Assembly: GCF_963668515.1 (NCBI RefSeq)
Contig: NZ_OY764864.1
Location: 310,001 to 374,000, forward strand
Source of the DNA: an uncultured Ilyobacter sp.
GTDB taxonomy: Bacteria; Fusobacteriota; Fusobacteriia; Fusobacteriales; Fusobacteriaceae
DNA: 64,000 bases
Direction: 5' to 3'
Within the stretch, counting starts at the first letter, position 1. Each line of letters begins with the position of its first letter. A program made the translations under genes and the position numbers. The notes beneath the pieces were generated by a model. It saw only the letters and a list, made by a program, of their open reading frames with translations, was not told the origin of the DNA and did not search any database. Shown in pieces: positions 27,037-34,775 of this stretch.

Positions 27037-27198
27037 ATGAAAACGATTATAGTTATAGGGGTAGTTGCAGTGATTGCATTCTTTTCCCTCAGAAGTGTGA
27101 TAAAAATGCTAAAAGGTGAAAATGGATGCGGATGCTCTAAAGATTCCAACTGTGCTATGAAGGATCACTGCTCTAGCAAGAATAAAAATAAAAAATAA
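27037..27198 (+). CDS. FeoB-associated Cys-rich membrane protein
   Basis: A 53-aa protein with an N-terminal membrane segment (IIVIGVVAVIAFFSL) followed by a short Cys-rich tail, GCGCSKDSNC and DHC, then a Lys-rich end. This matches the small Cys-rich proteins that often follow feoB; their role is not established. RBS CACGGAGGG. It is 23 nt after feoB and before the operon terminator. Confidence 0.82.
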   Translation: MKTIIVIGVVAVIAFFSLRSVIKMLKGENGCGCSKDSNCAMKDHCSSKNKNKK

Positions 27199-27200
27199 AT

Positions 27201-27232
27201 AAAATATGCAGCTTGGCTGCATATTTTATTTA
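27201..27232 (+). terminator. terminator of the feo operon
   Basis: Stem AAAATATGCAGC/GCTGCATATTTT with loop TTG and trailing T-rich sequence. Confidence 0.88.
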
Positions 27233-27239
27233 AAGATAT

Positions 27240-27256
27240 ACTTTGATTTTCAAAAG
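27240..27256. promoter_or_regulatory. candidate iron-regulator box 3
   Basis: ACTTTGATTTTCAAAAG, a near-palindrome like the site at 24501, 73 bp before the DUF2325 gene. Confidence 0.45.
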
Positions 27257-27329
27257 ATTGGTTGGTATTAATAAAAATTTTACAACAGAGGTTAGCTAAA
27301 AAGTTAGTACACAAAGGAGGTGTAGCCGT

Positions 27330-27617
27330 ATGATAGCAATTATAGGAGGGATCAAAGGAATAGAGAGAGAGTATAAAAATCTCATGGATGAACATAATCT
27401 GAGGTGCAGGATTTACAATAAAACCTGTCCTGCTTTCCAAAAGAAAATAAAGAACTGTGAAGCCTGTATATTGTTTACCAATACGGTGAGTCATAAGCTC
27501 TCTCTTTCGTGTACTAAAATATGCAAAAAAAATAATATAAAACTCATAAGGGTTCACTCTAGCAGTTTGAATAAACTCAGAGAGAGTTTGTGTGAAATAT
27601 GCAAAGGGTGTAGTTAA
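27330..27617 (+). CDS. DUF2325-type Cys-rich small protein
   Basis: A 95-aa protein starting MIAIIGGIKGIEREYKNLM, the Rossmann-like start of DUF2325 proteins. Six Cys are spread through it (CRIYNKTC, NCEAC, SCTKIC), with a CEICKGC end, suggesting metal binding or redox sensing. RBS AAAGGAGG. The 3' end overlaps the next ORF. It lies downstream of an iron-box-like palindrome, so iron-linked expression is inferred. Function is unknown. Confidence 0.78.
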   Translation: MIAIIGGIKGIEREYKNLMDEHNLRCRIYNKTCPAFQKKIKNCEACILFTNTVSHKLSLSCTKICKKNNIKLIRVHSSSLNKLRESLCEICKGCS

Positions 27618-27954
27618 CCAAAAGGAGGTATTTGTACATCATATATATGAATTTGAGAAGGGCCTCAGAAATCTGGTGCTCCATACCACTGAAAAAGAAA
27701 ATCTAAAAATGATAATGAACAAACTGAACAATAGAAAGATCAATTACGAGATTTATGAAATAGAAGGGGACAGGATAAATATATTTTTTGGAGCCAAAGA
27801 GTGTATAGAGGTAATAAGAAGAATGGGAAAGCAGTCGCTGAGGAAATATACCTTTGAAGAGGATTTTATACTTGGGATTATGCTAGGGTATGACAGAAGA
27901 AAACAGTGTGAAAGATACTTATCTTTTAAAGAAAAAAATACAAGAACTGCATAA
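27592..27954 (+). CDS. DUF2023-type protein
   Basis: Up to 120 aa. The conserved part VFVHHIYEFEKGLRNLVLHT ... NIFFGAKECIEV ... EEDFILGIMLGYDRRKQCERYL matches DUF2023, a small family found near ferredoxin/flavodoxin or iron genes in anaerobes. The start is uncertain: GTG 27592 overlaps the previous gene by 26 nt, while homologous sequence begins only at about residue 11 and a strong AAAGGAGG lies inside (27620) without a standard in-frame start after it. Translational coupling with the DUF2325 gene is likely. Function is unknown. Confidence 0.75.
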   Translation: MKYAKGVVNQKEVFVHHIYEFEKGLRNLVLHTTEKENLKMIMNKLNNRKINYEIYEIEGDRINIFFGAKECIEVIRRMGKQSLRKYTFEEDFILGIMLGYDRRKQCERYLSFKEKNTRTA

Positions 27955-27976
27955 AGGGCCAAGTGCCTTTTTTTTG
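27954..27976 (+). terminator. terminator after the DUF2023 gene
   Basis: Short AAAGGGC/GTGCCTTT hairpin followed by a long T-run. The following stretch to 28219 is AT-rich with no recognisable gene. Confidence 0.7.
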
Positions 27977-28219
27977 ATTTTTATAGGCTAAAATTTTAAC
28001 CTATAAAGAAAATTTTAGATTCCAAAGTTTTTTTAAAATTTTGAATATAAAAATAGATTGTGAAATAGTTAAAATATGAAAAGCACAGTATTAAAACTAA
28101 AAAAGAAGTTTAAAATCTAAGAACAGAACTTAGTTAAAAAAATAACGATATACAGCGAAATAAATTTTGAGAGTCTAAATATCAAGTTTTCCAAAGAGAA
28201 TCCTTTAACTAATTGTTCC

Positions 28220-28248
28220 TTGACAAGGGATTATAAAGAGAGTATATT
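28220..28248 (+). promoter_or_regulatory. sigma70 promoter of the ferredoxin genes
   Basis: TTGACA (28220-28225), 17-bp spacer, TATATT (28243-28248). Confidence 0.75.
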
Positions 28249-28314
28249 GTAATTAAATCAGTATTTCATTTGGCTTACTGTGAAAATTTTTATTTAAAAA
28301 ATAGGAGGTCCAAA

Positions 28315-28482
28315 ATGTACGTAATCGATAAAGAAGTTTGTATTGCATGTGGAGCATGTGAGGGAACTTGTCCAGTATCAGCAATTTCTGCTGCAGACGG
28401 TAAATATGAGATTTCAGATGCATGTATCGACTGTGGAGCATGTGCAGGAGTATGTCCAGTAGAGTGTATCTCGGCTCAGTAA
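28315..28482 (+). CDS. 2[4Fe-4S] ferredoxin (copy 1)
   Basis: A 55-aa clostridial-type ferredoxin with two Cys clusters, CIACGACEGTCP and CIDCGACAGVCP, each providing CxxCxxCxxxCP ligands. It is a low-potential electron carrier for anaerobic metabolism, for example pyruvate:ferredoxin oxidoreductase acting on the pyruvate made from citrate. RBS AGGAGG. It is followed 42 nt later by a near-identical copy; it ends ECISAQ instead of DAIAAG. Confidence 0.95.
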   Translation: MYVIDKEVCIACGACEGTCPVSAISAADGKYEISDACIDCGACAGVCPVECISAQ

Positions 28483-28524
28483 TATCAAAAAATATTTTAA
28501 AAAAATAAAATAGGGGGGTTTAAA

Positions 28525-28692
28525 ATGTACGTAATCGATAAAGAAGCTTGTATTGCATGTGGGGCATGTGAAGGAACTTGTCCAGTATCAGCAATTTCTG
28601 CTGCAGAGGGTAAATATGAGATTTCAGATGCTTGTGTAGACTGTGGAGCATGTGCAGGAGCATGTCCTGTAGACGCAATCGCTGCAGGTTAA
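28525..28692 (+). CDS. 2[4Fe-4S] ferredoxin (copy 2, tandem duplicate)
   Basis: A 55-aa ferredoxin almost identical to the one just upstream, with the same MYVIDKE start and eight Cys ligands (CIACGACEGTCP, CVDCGACAGACP). RBS AGGGGGG. A strong terminator follows. The high identity at DNA level indicates a recent tandem duplication or gene conversion. The two genes probably raise dosage or are read together from one promoter. Confidence 0.95.
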   Translation: MYVIDKEACIACGACEGTCPVSAISAAEGKYEISDACVDCGACAGACPVDAIAAG

Positions 28693-28702
28693 TAAAAAAT
28701 TT

Positions 28703-28731
28703 AAAAGAGCCTTTAGGGCTCTTTTTTTTTT
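28703..28731 (+). terminator. terminator of the ferredoxin genes
   Basis: AAAAGAGCC-TTTA-GGGCTCTTTT with a T10 run. Confidence 0.92.
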
Positions 28732-28837
28732 GTAATTTTAATTTTAATAAAAGGAATTTTCCGTTGTAGGTATATAATTTTAATATAAAGTGTAATAGTT
28801 CTATGGAAAATATCTTGATTTGAATCTATAAAAAACA

Positions 28838-28866
28838 TTGACATGCAGTGGGATGGAAAATATGCT
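28838..28866 (+). promoter_or_regulatory. sigma70 promoter of ncRNA copy B
   Basis: TTGACA (28838-28843), 17-bp spacer, TATGCT (28861-28866). Predicted start near 28873. Confidence 0.75.
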
Positions 28867-28872
28867 AGCATG

Positions 28873-29021
28873 TTAAAAGACTCAGAGAGAATAGAAGCCT
28901 AAGGCTCTTTGGGATTTTTATAGAAGCAAATGATATTGATTGGTAATTGTTAGAGATGACTTTTGTCGAGACTTTAACAGGCCAATACAGAGGATAAAAT
29001 CTTCGTATTTGCCTGTTTTTT
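28873..29021 (+). ncRNA. structured ncRNA, copy B (upstream of usp)
   Basis: Second copy of the ~150-nt RNA. Conserved elements: ATTGG (28939-28943), TAATTG, TTAGAG (28950-28955), AT, GAC, loop TTTT, GTC, GAGA, CTTTAA (28972-28977), CAGG, CCAAT (28982-28986), then a terminator hairpin ending in T6. The terminator 3' arm carries TTTGCC where copies A and C have TTGGCC, so its stem is slightly weaker while the upstream ATTGG/CCAAT pairing is kept. The 5' third differs from copies A and C. Confidence 0.72.
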
Positions 29022-29105
29022 ATATATTTTAAAGTTGATATTGGGATTTGTTTGAACTGAAAATATAAAGAGTACAATTAATTTTAAAAGGGGAAGGTGA
29101 TTGAG

Positions 29106-29888
29106 ATGTTGAACAGAGTGTTGATAAACTTGGATAATGAAGGGGGAGTAAAGCATCTGGCAAAGTACGGTAATATGATCAGGGAAAATTATCCAGAGGC
29201 AGAGATAGTGGGTATCTTTATACGTAGTGGAGAGGAACATTTATACAGAGATTTTAAGGGTGCAGGGGAAGATTCCGATATCAAAGAGGCAATGAATGAG
29301 CACGACCTAAGGATTGCAAAAATGACAGAAGCCGAGAACAAAATAAGAGATGAATTTTTATCCTTAGTGGAAAATGCCAGTTTTTATTCAAAGGTAGGAA
29401 ATGTACCTGAAGTGTTAATGGATGAACTGAGGTTATTTGACATGGCAGTAGTTTCTAAATCGGATAAAATAGGTCATAATTTACGTGAACTTCTGAAAAA
29501 TCACAATAAGCCCCTTATACTTGTCCCTGATTTAGAAAGTTATTCTCTTGATAGAATTTTGGTGGCTGATGACCAGGGACTCGAAGTAAATAAATCTGTG
29601 TTTAAGTTTATGAGTGCTTTTGAAAAGGTAAAGGAGTTCAAGGCAATCACAGTAGGGATAAGCCAGGAAGAAGTAAAGGACTTGACTTTTTATCTAGAAA
29701 AAATAGGTAAAAAAATAGATTATAGTTTTGAAGAGGGAACAGTGGACGAAAATATATTAAACTATGCCAAAGAGTGTGACATGTTAATAATGGGAAACTT
29801 AAAACGTTCTTTCATGGTTGAAAAATTAATAGGAAGAGGCGCGATAAGAGCACTGGAGGAAGTTAAGAAGCCAGTATTCATAGGATAG
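29106..29888 (+). CDS. universal stress protein-like protein (paralogue)
   Basis: A 260-aa UspA-superfamily protein, paralogue of the one at 20488-21282: start MLNRVLINLDNEGGVKHLAKYG, middle YSLDRILVADDQGLEVNKSVF, end CDMLIMGNLKRSFMVEKLIGRGAIRALEE. The ATP-binding glycine motif is not intact. ATG 29106 follows GGGGAAGGTGA. It sits between ncRNA copies B and C, and transcription from the copy B promoter would reach it only by passing the terminator. Confidence 0.85.
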   Translation: MLNRVLINLDNEGGVKHLAKYGNMIRENYPEAEIVGIFIRSGEEHLYRDFKGAGEDSDIKEAMNEHDLRIAKMTEAENKIRDEFLSLVENASFYSKVGNVPEVLMDELRLFDMAVVSKSDKIGHNLRELLKNHNKPLILVPDLESYSLDRILVADDQGLEVNKSVFKFMSAFEKVKEFKAITVGISQEEVKDLTFYLEKIGKKIDYSFEEGTVDENILNYAKECDMLIMGNLKRSFMVEKLIGRGAIRALEEVKKPVFIG

Positions 29889-29912
29889 AAAAAAATAATT
29901 TTTAAAAAAACG

Positions 29913-29941
29913 TTGACATAAAAAACTTTATGATTTATACT
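29913..29941 (+). promoter_or_regulatory. sigma70 promoter of ncRNA copy C
   Basis: TTGACA (29913-29918), 17-bp spacer, TATACT (29936-29941). Predicted start near 29948. Confidence 0.82.
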
Positions 29942-29947
29942 GGTACA

Positions 29948-30092
29948 GTAGAGGCTTAAAGGAAACATGTTGTGTAGATCTTTAAGAATTTTTTAAGAAG
30001 TTAATATTTTGTTGGTAATTATTAGAGATGACTAGGGTCAAGACTTTAATAGGCCAACACAAAGATAGAATCTTTGTGTTGGCCTATTTTTT
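29948..30092 (+). ncRNA. structured ncRNA, copy C (upstream of prpF-tct)
   Basis: Third copy, ~145 nt. Elements: GTTGG (30011-30015), TAATTA, TTAGAG (30022-30027), AT, GAC, loop TAGG, GTC, AAGA, CTTTAA (30044-30049), TAGG, CCAAC (30054-30058). The terminator has a perfect 18-bp stem with loop AGA and then T6. Here the alternative helix is GTTGG/CCAAC instead of ATTGG/CCAAT, a compensatory change. The 5' third shares AAAGGAAAC and TTGTGTAG with copy A. No second promoter is obvious between the terminator and prpF, so attenuation of prpF-tct is plausible. Confidence 0.75.
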
Positions 30093-30187
30093 GTTTTTCA
30101 AATTATCATAGCCAGGGTGGAAGCGGCAGGTATATTATAAAAAGATTACATTATAAAATTATTTACAAGTTTCTGGGAGGTAGTTAA

Positions 30188-31306
30188 ATGAGAAAGTTTC
30201 CATGTACTATTTTGAGAGCTGGTACAAGTAAGGGTGTTTTTTTCAATGAAAAGGATATGCCTAAAGACAAGGAAAAATGGGAAGATTTTCTTTTAGATGT
30301 TATGGGAAGTCCTGATAAAAAACAGATAGACGGACTAGGGGGAGCAAATTCCCTTACGAGTAAGGTAGCCATAATAAAAAAATCAGAAAGAGAGGGGTTT
30401 GATGTAGATTATACATTTGCCCAGGTAAGTCTTACTGCGAGGAAAATAGATATGAAAGGCAACTGTGGAAACATATCATCAGGTGTAGGTCCATTTGCAA
30501 TAGATAACGGTCTAGTAGAAGCGTTAGAACCTACTACCAAGGTAAGAATATACAATACAAATACGGGAAAAACAATTGAATCAGAGGTAAAAGTTTCAAA
30601 TGGTATGTATGATCCAGATGGAGATACAAAAATACCAGGTGTACCCAATACTGGTTCAGTAGGTTATCTATCATTTTATGCACCGGAAGGGTCAGTGACA
30701 GGTAAGCTGCTTCCCACTGGAAATGCAGTGGATACAATAGAAACTTCTGTAGGGACAATAGATATATCAATAGTGGATGCTGCAAATCCACTGGTATTTA
30801 TAAAGGCAGGGGATGTAGGGTTAAAAGGTACTGAGTTACACTATGAATTTTCACAAGAAAAGTTAGATCTTTTAGAGGAGATAAGATCTGTAGCCGCAGA
30901 GTTATGCGGTTTTGCAAAAAAAGAAGATGCTACTAAAAATTCACCTGCGGTTCCTAAAACTACTGTAATATCAGCACCACAAGATTATAAAGATGAACCT
31001 GGAACTCTGTATAAATCTGATGAAATGGATCTTGTAATCAGGATGATGTCTATGCAGAAACCTCATCAGGCACTAGCTATAACAGGAGCTGTATGCACAT
31101 CACTAGCTGCAGTAACAGAAGATACACTGGTGTCTAAAATAGCCAGCCCAGATGAAAATGGAAAACTGAGATTGGGACATCCGGGAGGAGTGATGAATGC
31201 ATACTCAGGAAAAGGCGATAACGGAGATGTCTATGTAAAAGTAGAAAGAACAGCAAGACGTATTATGGAAGGCGTTGTCTATACAAGAGGAGATTATGAA
31301 GTCTAA
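30188..31306 (+). CDS. prpF: PrpF-family aconitate/methylaconitate isomerase
   Basis: A 372-aa PrpF-family isomerase of the diaminopimelate-epimerase-like fold. In other bacteria it interconverts cis/trans isomers of 2-methylaconitate or aconitate. Visible motifs are ILRAGTSKGVFF at the N-terminus, GLGGANSLTSKVA, KGNCGNISSGVGPFAI (active-site Cys region), and the C-terminal HPGGVMNAYS. RBS GGGAGG. It heads an operon with the third tct system. Because an aconitase-family hydratase and citrate lyase are nearby, trans-aconitate isomerisation is more likely than a methylcitrate role; no prpB, prpC or prpD is present. Confidence 0.9.
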   Translation: MRKFPCTILRAGTSKGVFFNEKDMPKDKEKWEDFLLDVMGSPDKKQIDGLGGANSLTSKVAIIKKSEREGFDVDYTFAQVSLTARKIDMKGNCGNISSGVGPFAIDNGLVEALEPTTKVRIYNTNTGKTIESEVKVSNGMYDPDGDTKIPGVPNTGSVGYLSFYAPEGSVTGKLLPTGNAVDTIETSVGTIDISIVDAANPLVFIKAGDVGLKGTELHYEFSQEKLDLLEEIRSVAAELCGFAKKEDATKNSPAVPKTTVISAPQDYKDEPGTLYKSDEMDLVIRMMSMQKPHQALAITGAVCTSLAAVTEDTLVSKIASPDENGKLRLGHPGGVMNAYSGKGDNGDVYVKVERTARRIMEGVVYTRGDYEV

Positions 31307-31354
31307 TAATCTCGGTATCTTTAATCTTATATAAAAAAAACTAAGGAGGATTTT

Positions 31355-32350
31355 ATGAAAAGAATTATGTTGTTAGTTGTTGGGATAATTACAGCTTTGT
31401 CTATGGTCGGATGCGGTGGACAGCCGGGAAGTAAGGACGGAGGGGATACAGCAGCATATCCTAAAAAACCTATCGAAATGATCATACCTTTTGGAGAGGG
31501 TGGAGCGAGTGACACCTTCGCAAGAAAATTTGCTGACATAATGGCAAAAGATATGCCACAACCAATCCAGGCTATCAATAAAAAAGGGAGTAGCGGACTC
31601 GTTGGAATGGTATATGCAGCTCAAAAGAAAAATGATGGATACACTATCTTAGAGGTAACTCCGTCTATGGTAATAGCAGATGCACTTGGGGTAAGTGATT
31701 CAATTAAGTTCATGAGAGATTTTGAACCATTGGCAAGAATCCAGTCAGACATCTATGTACTATGTCTTCCTGAAGACAGTAGATTTAATTCTTTCCAAGA
31801 ATTAGTTGAGTATGGACAGAATAACCCCGTAACTTTCGCAGGAGTAAGTCCAGGTGGTCTTGATGACTTGACTCTAAATGCGCTAGCTGATGCTACAGGT
31901 GTAGATATCAAATTCATACCTTACAAATCTGGTTCTGAAGTAAAAGCCGCTGTACTTGGTGGAGAAGTGGATATCTATCTTGATAAAATAGTTTCTGCTG
32001 TAAACTATATCAAAGATGGAAAAGTTAAACCGGTAGTTGTATTAAACGATGAAAGAATTGATAAAATCGACGTATTTAAATCTGTACCTACAACTGTTGA
32101 ATTAGGTTATGATGTAACAATCGGTTCTTGGAGAGGCTTCGTTGTTAAGAAGGGAACTCCTCAAGAAATCAAAGACTACTTAATAGAGAAAATGGAAAAA
32201 GCTTATGCTACTCAAGAGTACCAAGATTTTGCTGCTCTAAATCTAGTAGATATAAGACCTGGATACCTAGATGCTGAAGGTTTCTACAAACAATGGGAAT
32301 CGGAGTATGAGAAGTTTGATGCTGTTGCAAAAAAAGTTGGCTTAAAATAA
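31355..32350 (+). CDS. tctC: TctC-type tricarboxylate-binding lipoprotein (system 3)
   Basis: Solute receptor of the third TTT transporter, 331 aa, with a lipoprotein signal ending in SMVGC (Cys20). The binding loops are IPFGEGGASDTFARKF and NKKGSSGLVG, different from the PGGGWD loops of systems 1 and 2. This suggests a different ligand. RBS AAGGAGG. It follows prpF by 48 nt, which points to an aconitate-like or related unsaturated acid as substrate (inference). Confidence 0.92.
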   Translation: MKRIMLLVVGIITALSMVGCGGQPGSKDGGDTAAYPKKPIEMIIPFGEGGASDTFARKFADIMAKDMPQPIQAINKKGSSGLVGMVYAAQKKNDGYTILEVTPSMVIADALGVSDSIKFMRDFEPLARIQSDIYVLCLPEDSRFNSFQELVEYGQNNPVTFAGVSPGGLDDLTLNALADATGVDIKFIPYKSGSEVKAAVLGGEVDIYLDKIVSAVNYIKDGKVKPVVVLNDERIDKIDVFKSVPTTVELGYDVTIGSWRGFVVKKGTPQEIKDYLIEKMEKAYATQEYQDFAALNLVDIRPGYLDAEGFYKQWESEYEKFDAVAKKVGLK

Positions 32351-32360
32351 TTAATTTTTT

Positions 32361-32392
32361 ATAGGGTGTTTGCGAGAGTGCAGACATCCTAT
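32361..32392 (+). promoter_or_regulatory. intercistronic hairpin between tctC and tctB (system 3)
   Basis: Thirteen-bp stem ATAGGGTGTTTGC/GCAGACATCCTAT with loop GAGAGT and no T-run. It is the third example of a hairpin in this position. Confidence 0.65.
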
Positions 32393-32417
32393 CAAATATA
32401 AAGGAGTGGAATGAAAA

Positions 32418-32897
32418 ATGGGTGAAATAATTTTTCACATTTTCCTGTTAGTAGTAATGGGAGCTTTTTATAAACAGTCACTAGACATAAACACTGCACG
32501 TATGACGGATCCAATAGGACCTGCAGGATTTCCAAGAGTGCTAATATATTTATCAGTTATATTAATAATACTATCTCTTGTATCAACTGTTAAGCACTAT
32601 AAAGAAAACAAACCTAAGGAAAAGCAAAAAATAAAAGAACTTGATCCAGGATTCCTGGCATTATTGGGAGTAATTATTTTCTTCGTATCAGCAATTAATT
32701 ACATAGGATTTTTATTTGGTGGGATAATCATAATCTCATCAACAATGTGGATTTTAAACCAAAGAAAAATATCAAAGCTGGTACTAATAACATTAGTAGG
32801 ATCTTTAGTATTCACTTTTGTTTTCGGTAAAATCTTAAGTATCCCACTACCTAGAGGTTATGGAATATTCGAAACTATCAGTTATTATATTTATTAA
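32418..32897 (+). CDS. tctB: TctB-type small membrane subunit (system 3)
   Basis: A 159-aa TTT small subunit with four hydrophobic segments: residues ~4-18, ~37-54, ~76-93 and ~97-112/122-140. The motif DPIGPAGFPRVL near residue 31 is typical of TctB. ATG 32418 follows AAGGAGTGG; the ATG at 32411 meets a stop after four codons. tctA starts 14 nt after its stop. Confidence 0.88.
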   Translation: MGEIIFHIFLLVVMGAFYKQSLDINTARMTDPIGPAGFPRVLIYLSVILIILSLVSTVKHYKENKPKEKQKIKELDPGFLALLGVIIFFVSAINYIGFLFGGIIIISSTMWILNQRKISKLVLITLVGSLVFTFVFGKILSIPLPRGYGIFETISYYIY

Positions 32898-32911
32898 ATG
32901 GAGGATAAATA

Positions 32912-34426
32912 ATGGATACTGCCTTATTAATTGAAGCGTTAAAAACTATATTTTTACCAACAAATTTCATATTGATTTTAGTTGGTATGACTTTAGGTGT
33001 ATTTTTCGGAGCACTACCTGGAATCAGTTCATCAATGGGTATTGTTCTAATGATACCATTTACCTATTATATGGGGATAATCCCTTCTATAATTCTTCTT
33101 GTTGCTCTGTATGCTGGATCTGCTTATGGCGGTTCTATAACGGCAATACTGTTTAATACACCAGGAACAGCGGAATCAGTTGCTACAACATTTGACGGAT
33201 ATCCGATGTCACAACAGGGAAAAGCAGGTAAGGCACTAGGTCTTGCAATGTCAGGATCGGCAATTGGTGGAATCTTCTCGGTACTGGTAATGCTTTTATT
33301 GGCCCCGTTACTATCAAAGATTGCACTTAAAATTCAAAGTGCTGAATATTTTGCATTGACACTGTTAGGGATCGCATGTATATCTTCAGTTGGTTCAAAA
33401 AATCTTTCCAAGGCGCTGGTAACAGGTTTACTGGGGATAATAATCGCAATGGTTGGAATGGACCCTATGACTGGAGTATCAAGACTTACATTTGGTCAAA
33501 TTAACTTCTTGAACGGTATAGAATATATACCTATCATGATCGGTGCGTTTGCCATGGCTGAGGTTTTCAAACAGGTTATTAACAGAAAAAGCGAAGAAGA
33601 AACTATGGATATGGGCGACAATGTATCTATGGAAAGTATTAAACTTAAAGATCTTCTTAAGTATAAAGTTACTATTGTAAAATCTGCAATAATTGGAACA
33701 GCAGTGGGAATACTACCTGGTACAGGTGGATCGATAGCATCTATCGTTAGTTACGGTGAAGCGGCTCGTTCGAGTAAGGACAAAGCAAGATTTGGAAATG
33801 GAGCCGAGGAGGGAGTCCTTGCACCTGAGACAGCAAACAACGCCGCCGGTGGAGGGGCGATGATACCTACTCTTGTACTTGGAATACCAGGATCTCCTAC
33901 TACGGCAATAATACTTGCAGCACTTGTTCTTCAGGGCTTACAGCCTGGACCACAGCTAATGACTGAGCAGCCATTATTACTGTACTGCATCTTCTTCTCA
34001 ATGCTTATTGCAAGTATAGTAGTTTTTCTTTCTGGAAGATACGCAGTAAAAGCGTTTGCCGCAGTATTAAAACTTCCATATGGAATCATAGCACCTATGA
34101 TCGTAATGTTCTCAATAATCGGAGCTTATGCAAGATCAAATGATATGTTCCAGATCTGGGTAATGCTTACATTTGGTGTATTTGGTTATTTCATGAAGAA
34201 ATATCAGTTCTCTGCAGCATCACTTATTCTGGGAATAGTACTTGGTAACATGATGGAAGAAAGTTTCAGAAGACAATTACTACTTTCAAACGGAAGTTAT
34301 ATGTCATTCTTCCAAAGACCAATAGCTGTTACTATATTTATAGCAGTTGCCTTTGTTCTTTTCTTCCCTATAGTTGCTGGTATTTTGGAAAAGAAAAAAG
34401 CAACAGCTGCTGCACAGAATTTATAA
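32912..34426 (+). CDS. tctA: TctA-type large permease subunit (system 3)
   Basis: Large TTT permease, 504 aa. Motifs: GALPGISSSMGIVLMIPF (in place of GMLPGLGPATG), YAGSAYGGSITAILFNTPGT, DGYPM and GILPGTGGSIAS. These depart from the two near-twin TctA proteins upstream and place it in a different subfamily, in line with the different receptor. RBS ATGGAGG. A long imperfect stem-loop (34466-34518) and a terminator follow. Confidence 0.94.
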   Translation: MDTALLIEALKTIFLPTNFILILVGMTLGVFFGALPGISSSMGIVLMIPFTYYMGIIPSIILLVALYAGSAYGGSITAILFNTPGTAESVATTFDGYPMSQQGKAGKALGLAMSGSAIGGIFSVLVMLLLAPLLSKIALKIQSAEYFALTLLGIACISSVGSKNLSKALVTGLLGIIIAMVGMDPMTGVSRLTFGQINFLNGIEYIPIMIGAFAMAEVFKQVINRKSEEETMDMGDNVSMESIKLKDLLKYKVTIVKSAIIGTAVGILPGTGGSIASIVSYGEAARSSKDKARFGNGAEEGVLAPETANNAAGGGAMIPTLVLGIPGSPTTAIILAALVLQGLQPGPQLMTEQPLLLYCIFFSMLIASIVVFLSGRYAVKAFAAVLKLPYGIIAPMIVMFSIIGAYARSNDMFQIWVMLTFGVFGYFMKKYQFSAASLILGIVLGNMMEESFRRQLLLSNGSYMSFFQRPIAVTIFIAVAFVLFFPIVAGILEKKKATAAAQNL

Positions 34427-34520
34427 AATTTAAAAGATATTTATCAAAGGATACTACAAATCCATTTTTAGAATAGTGGCAAATTCCATTTTTCCTCCCG
34501 GAATGCTACTAAAAATAGGA
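34427..34520 (+). other. imperfect stem-loop region after tctA
   Basis: TAGTGGC..ATTCC (left) can pair with GGAAT GCTACTA (right) around 34466-34518, immediately before the terminator. Further small hairpins (TTTACC/GGTAAA, GAGCTA/TAGCTC) lie at 34580-34630 ahead of the kinase gene. No gene is seen up to 34775. Confidence 0.4.
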
Positions 34521-34556
34521 AGGCTCTCTGAATGCAAACTTTAGAGAGCCTTTTTT
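34521..34556 (+). terminator. terminator of the prpF-tct operon
   Basis: AGGCTCTCT/AGAGAGCCT with a 12-nt loop and T6. Confidence 0.9.
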
Positions 34557-34775
34557 CACCATCATCAAATATCTGTTTTAACTTTACCGTGTTTTAGTGG
34601 TAAAATGAGCTATGAGGGTAGCTCGTCTGTTTGTAGGATTTAAATATTTTAAATTGATGGATGGATGCTGTGCCATAATTTTTTTGAAGTCATAGAAAAG
34701 GTATATGTTTTCTAGAGACCAGTAAGCTAAAATAATAAGGTAAAAATTTTAATTTTTGAAATACGAGGTGTTAAA

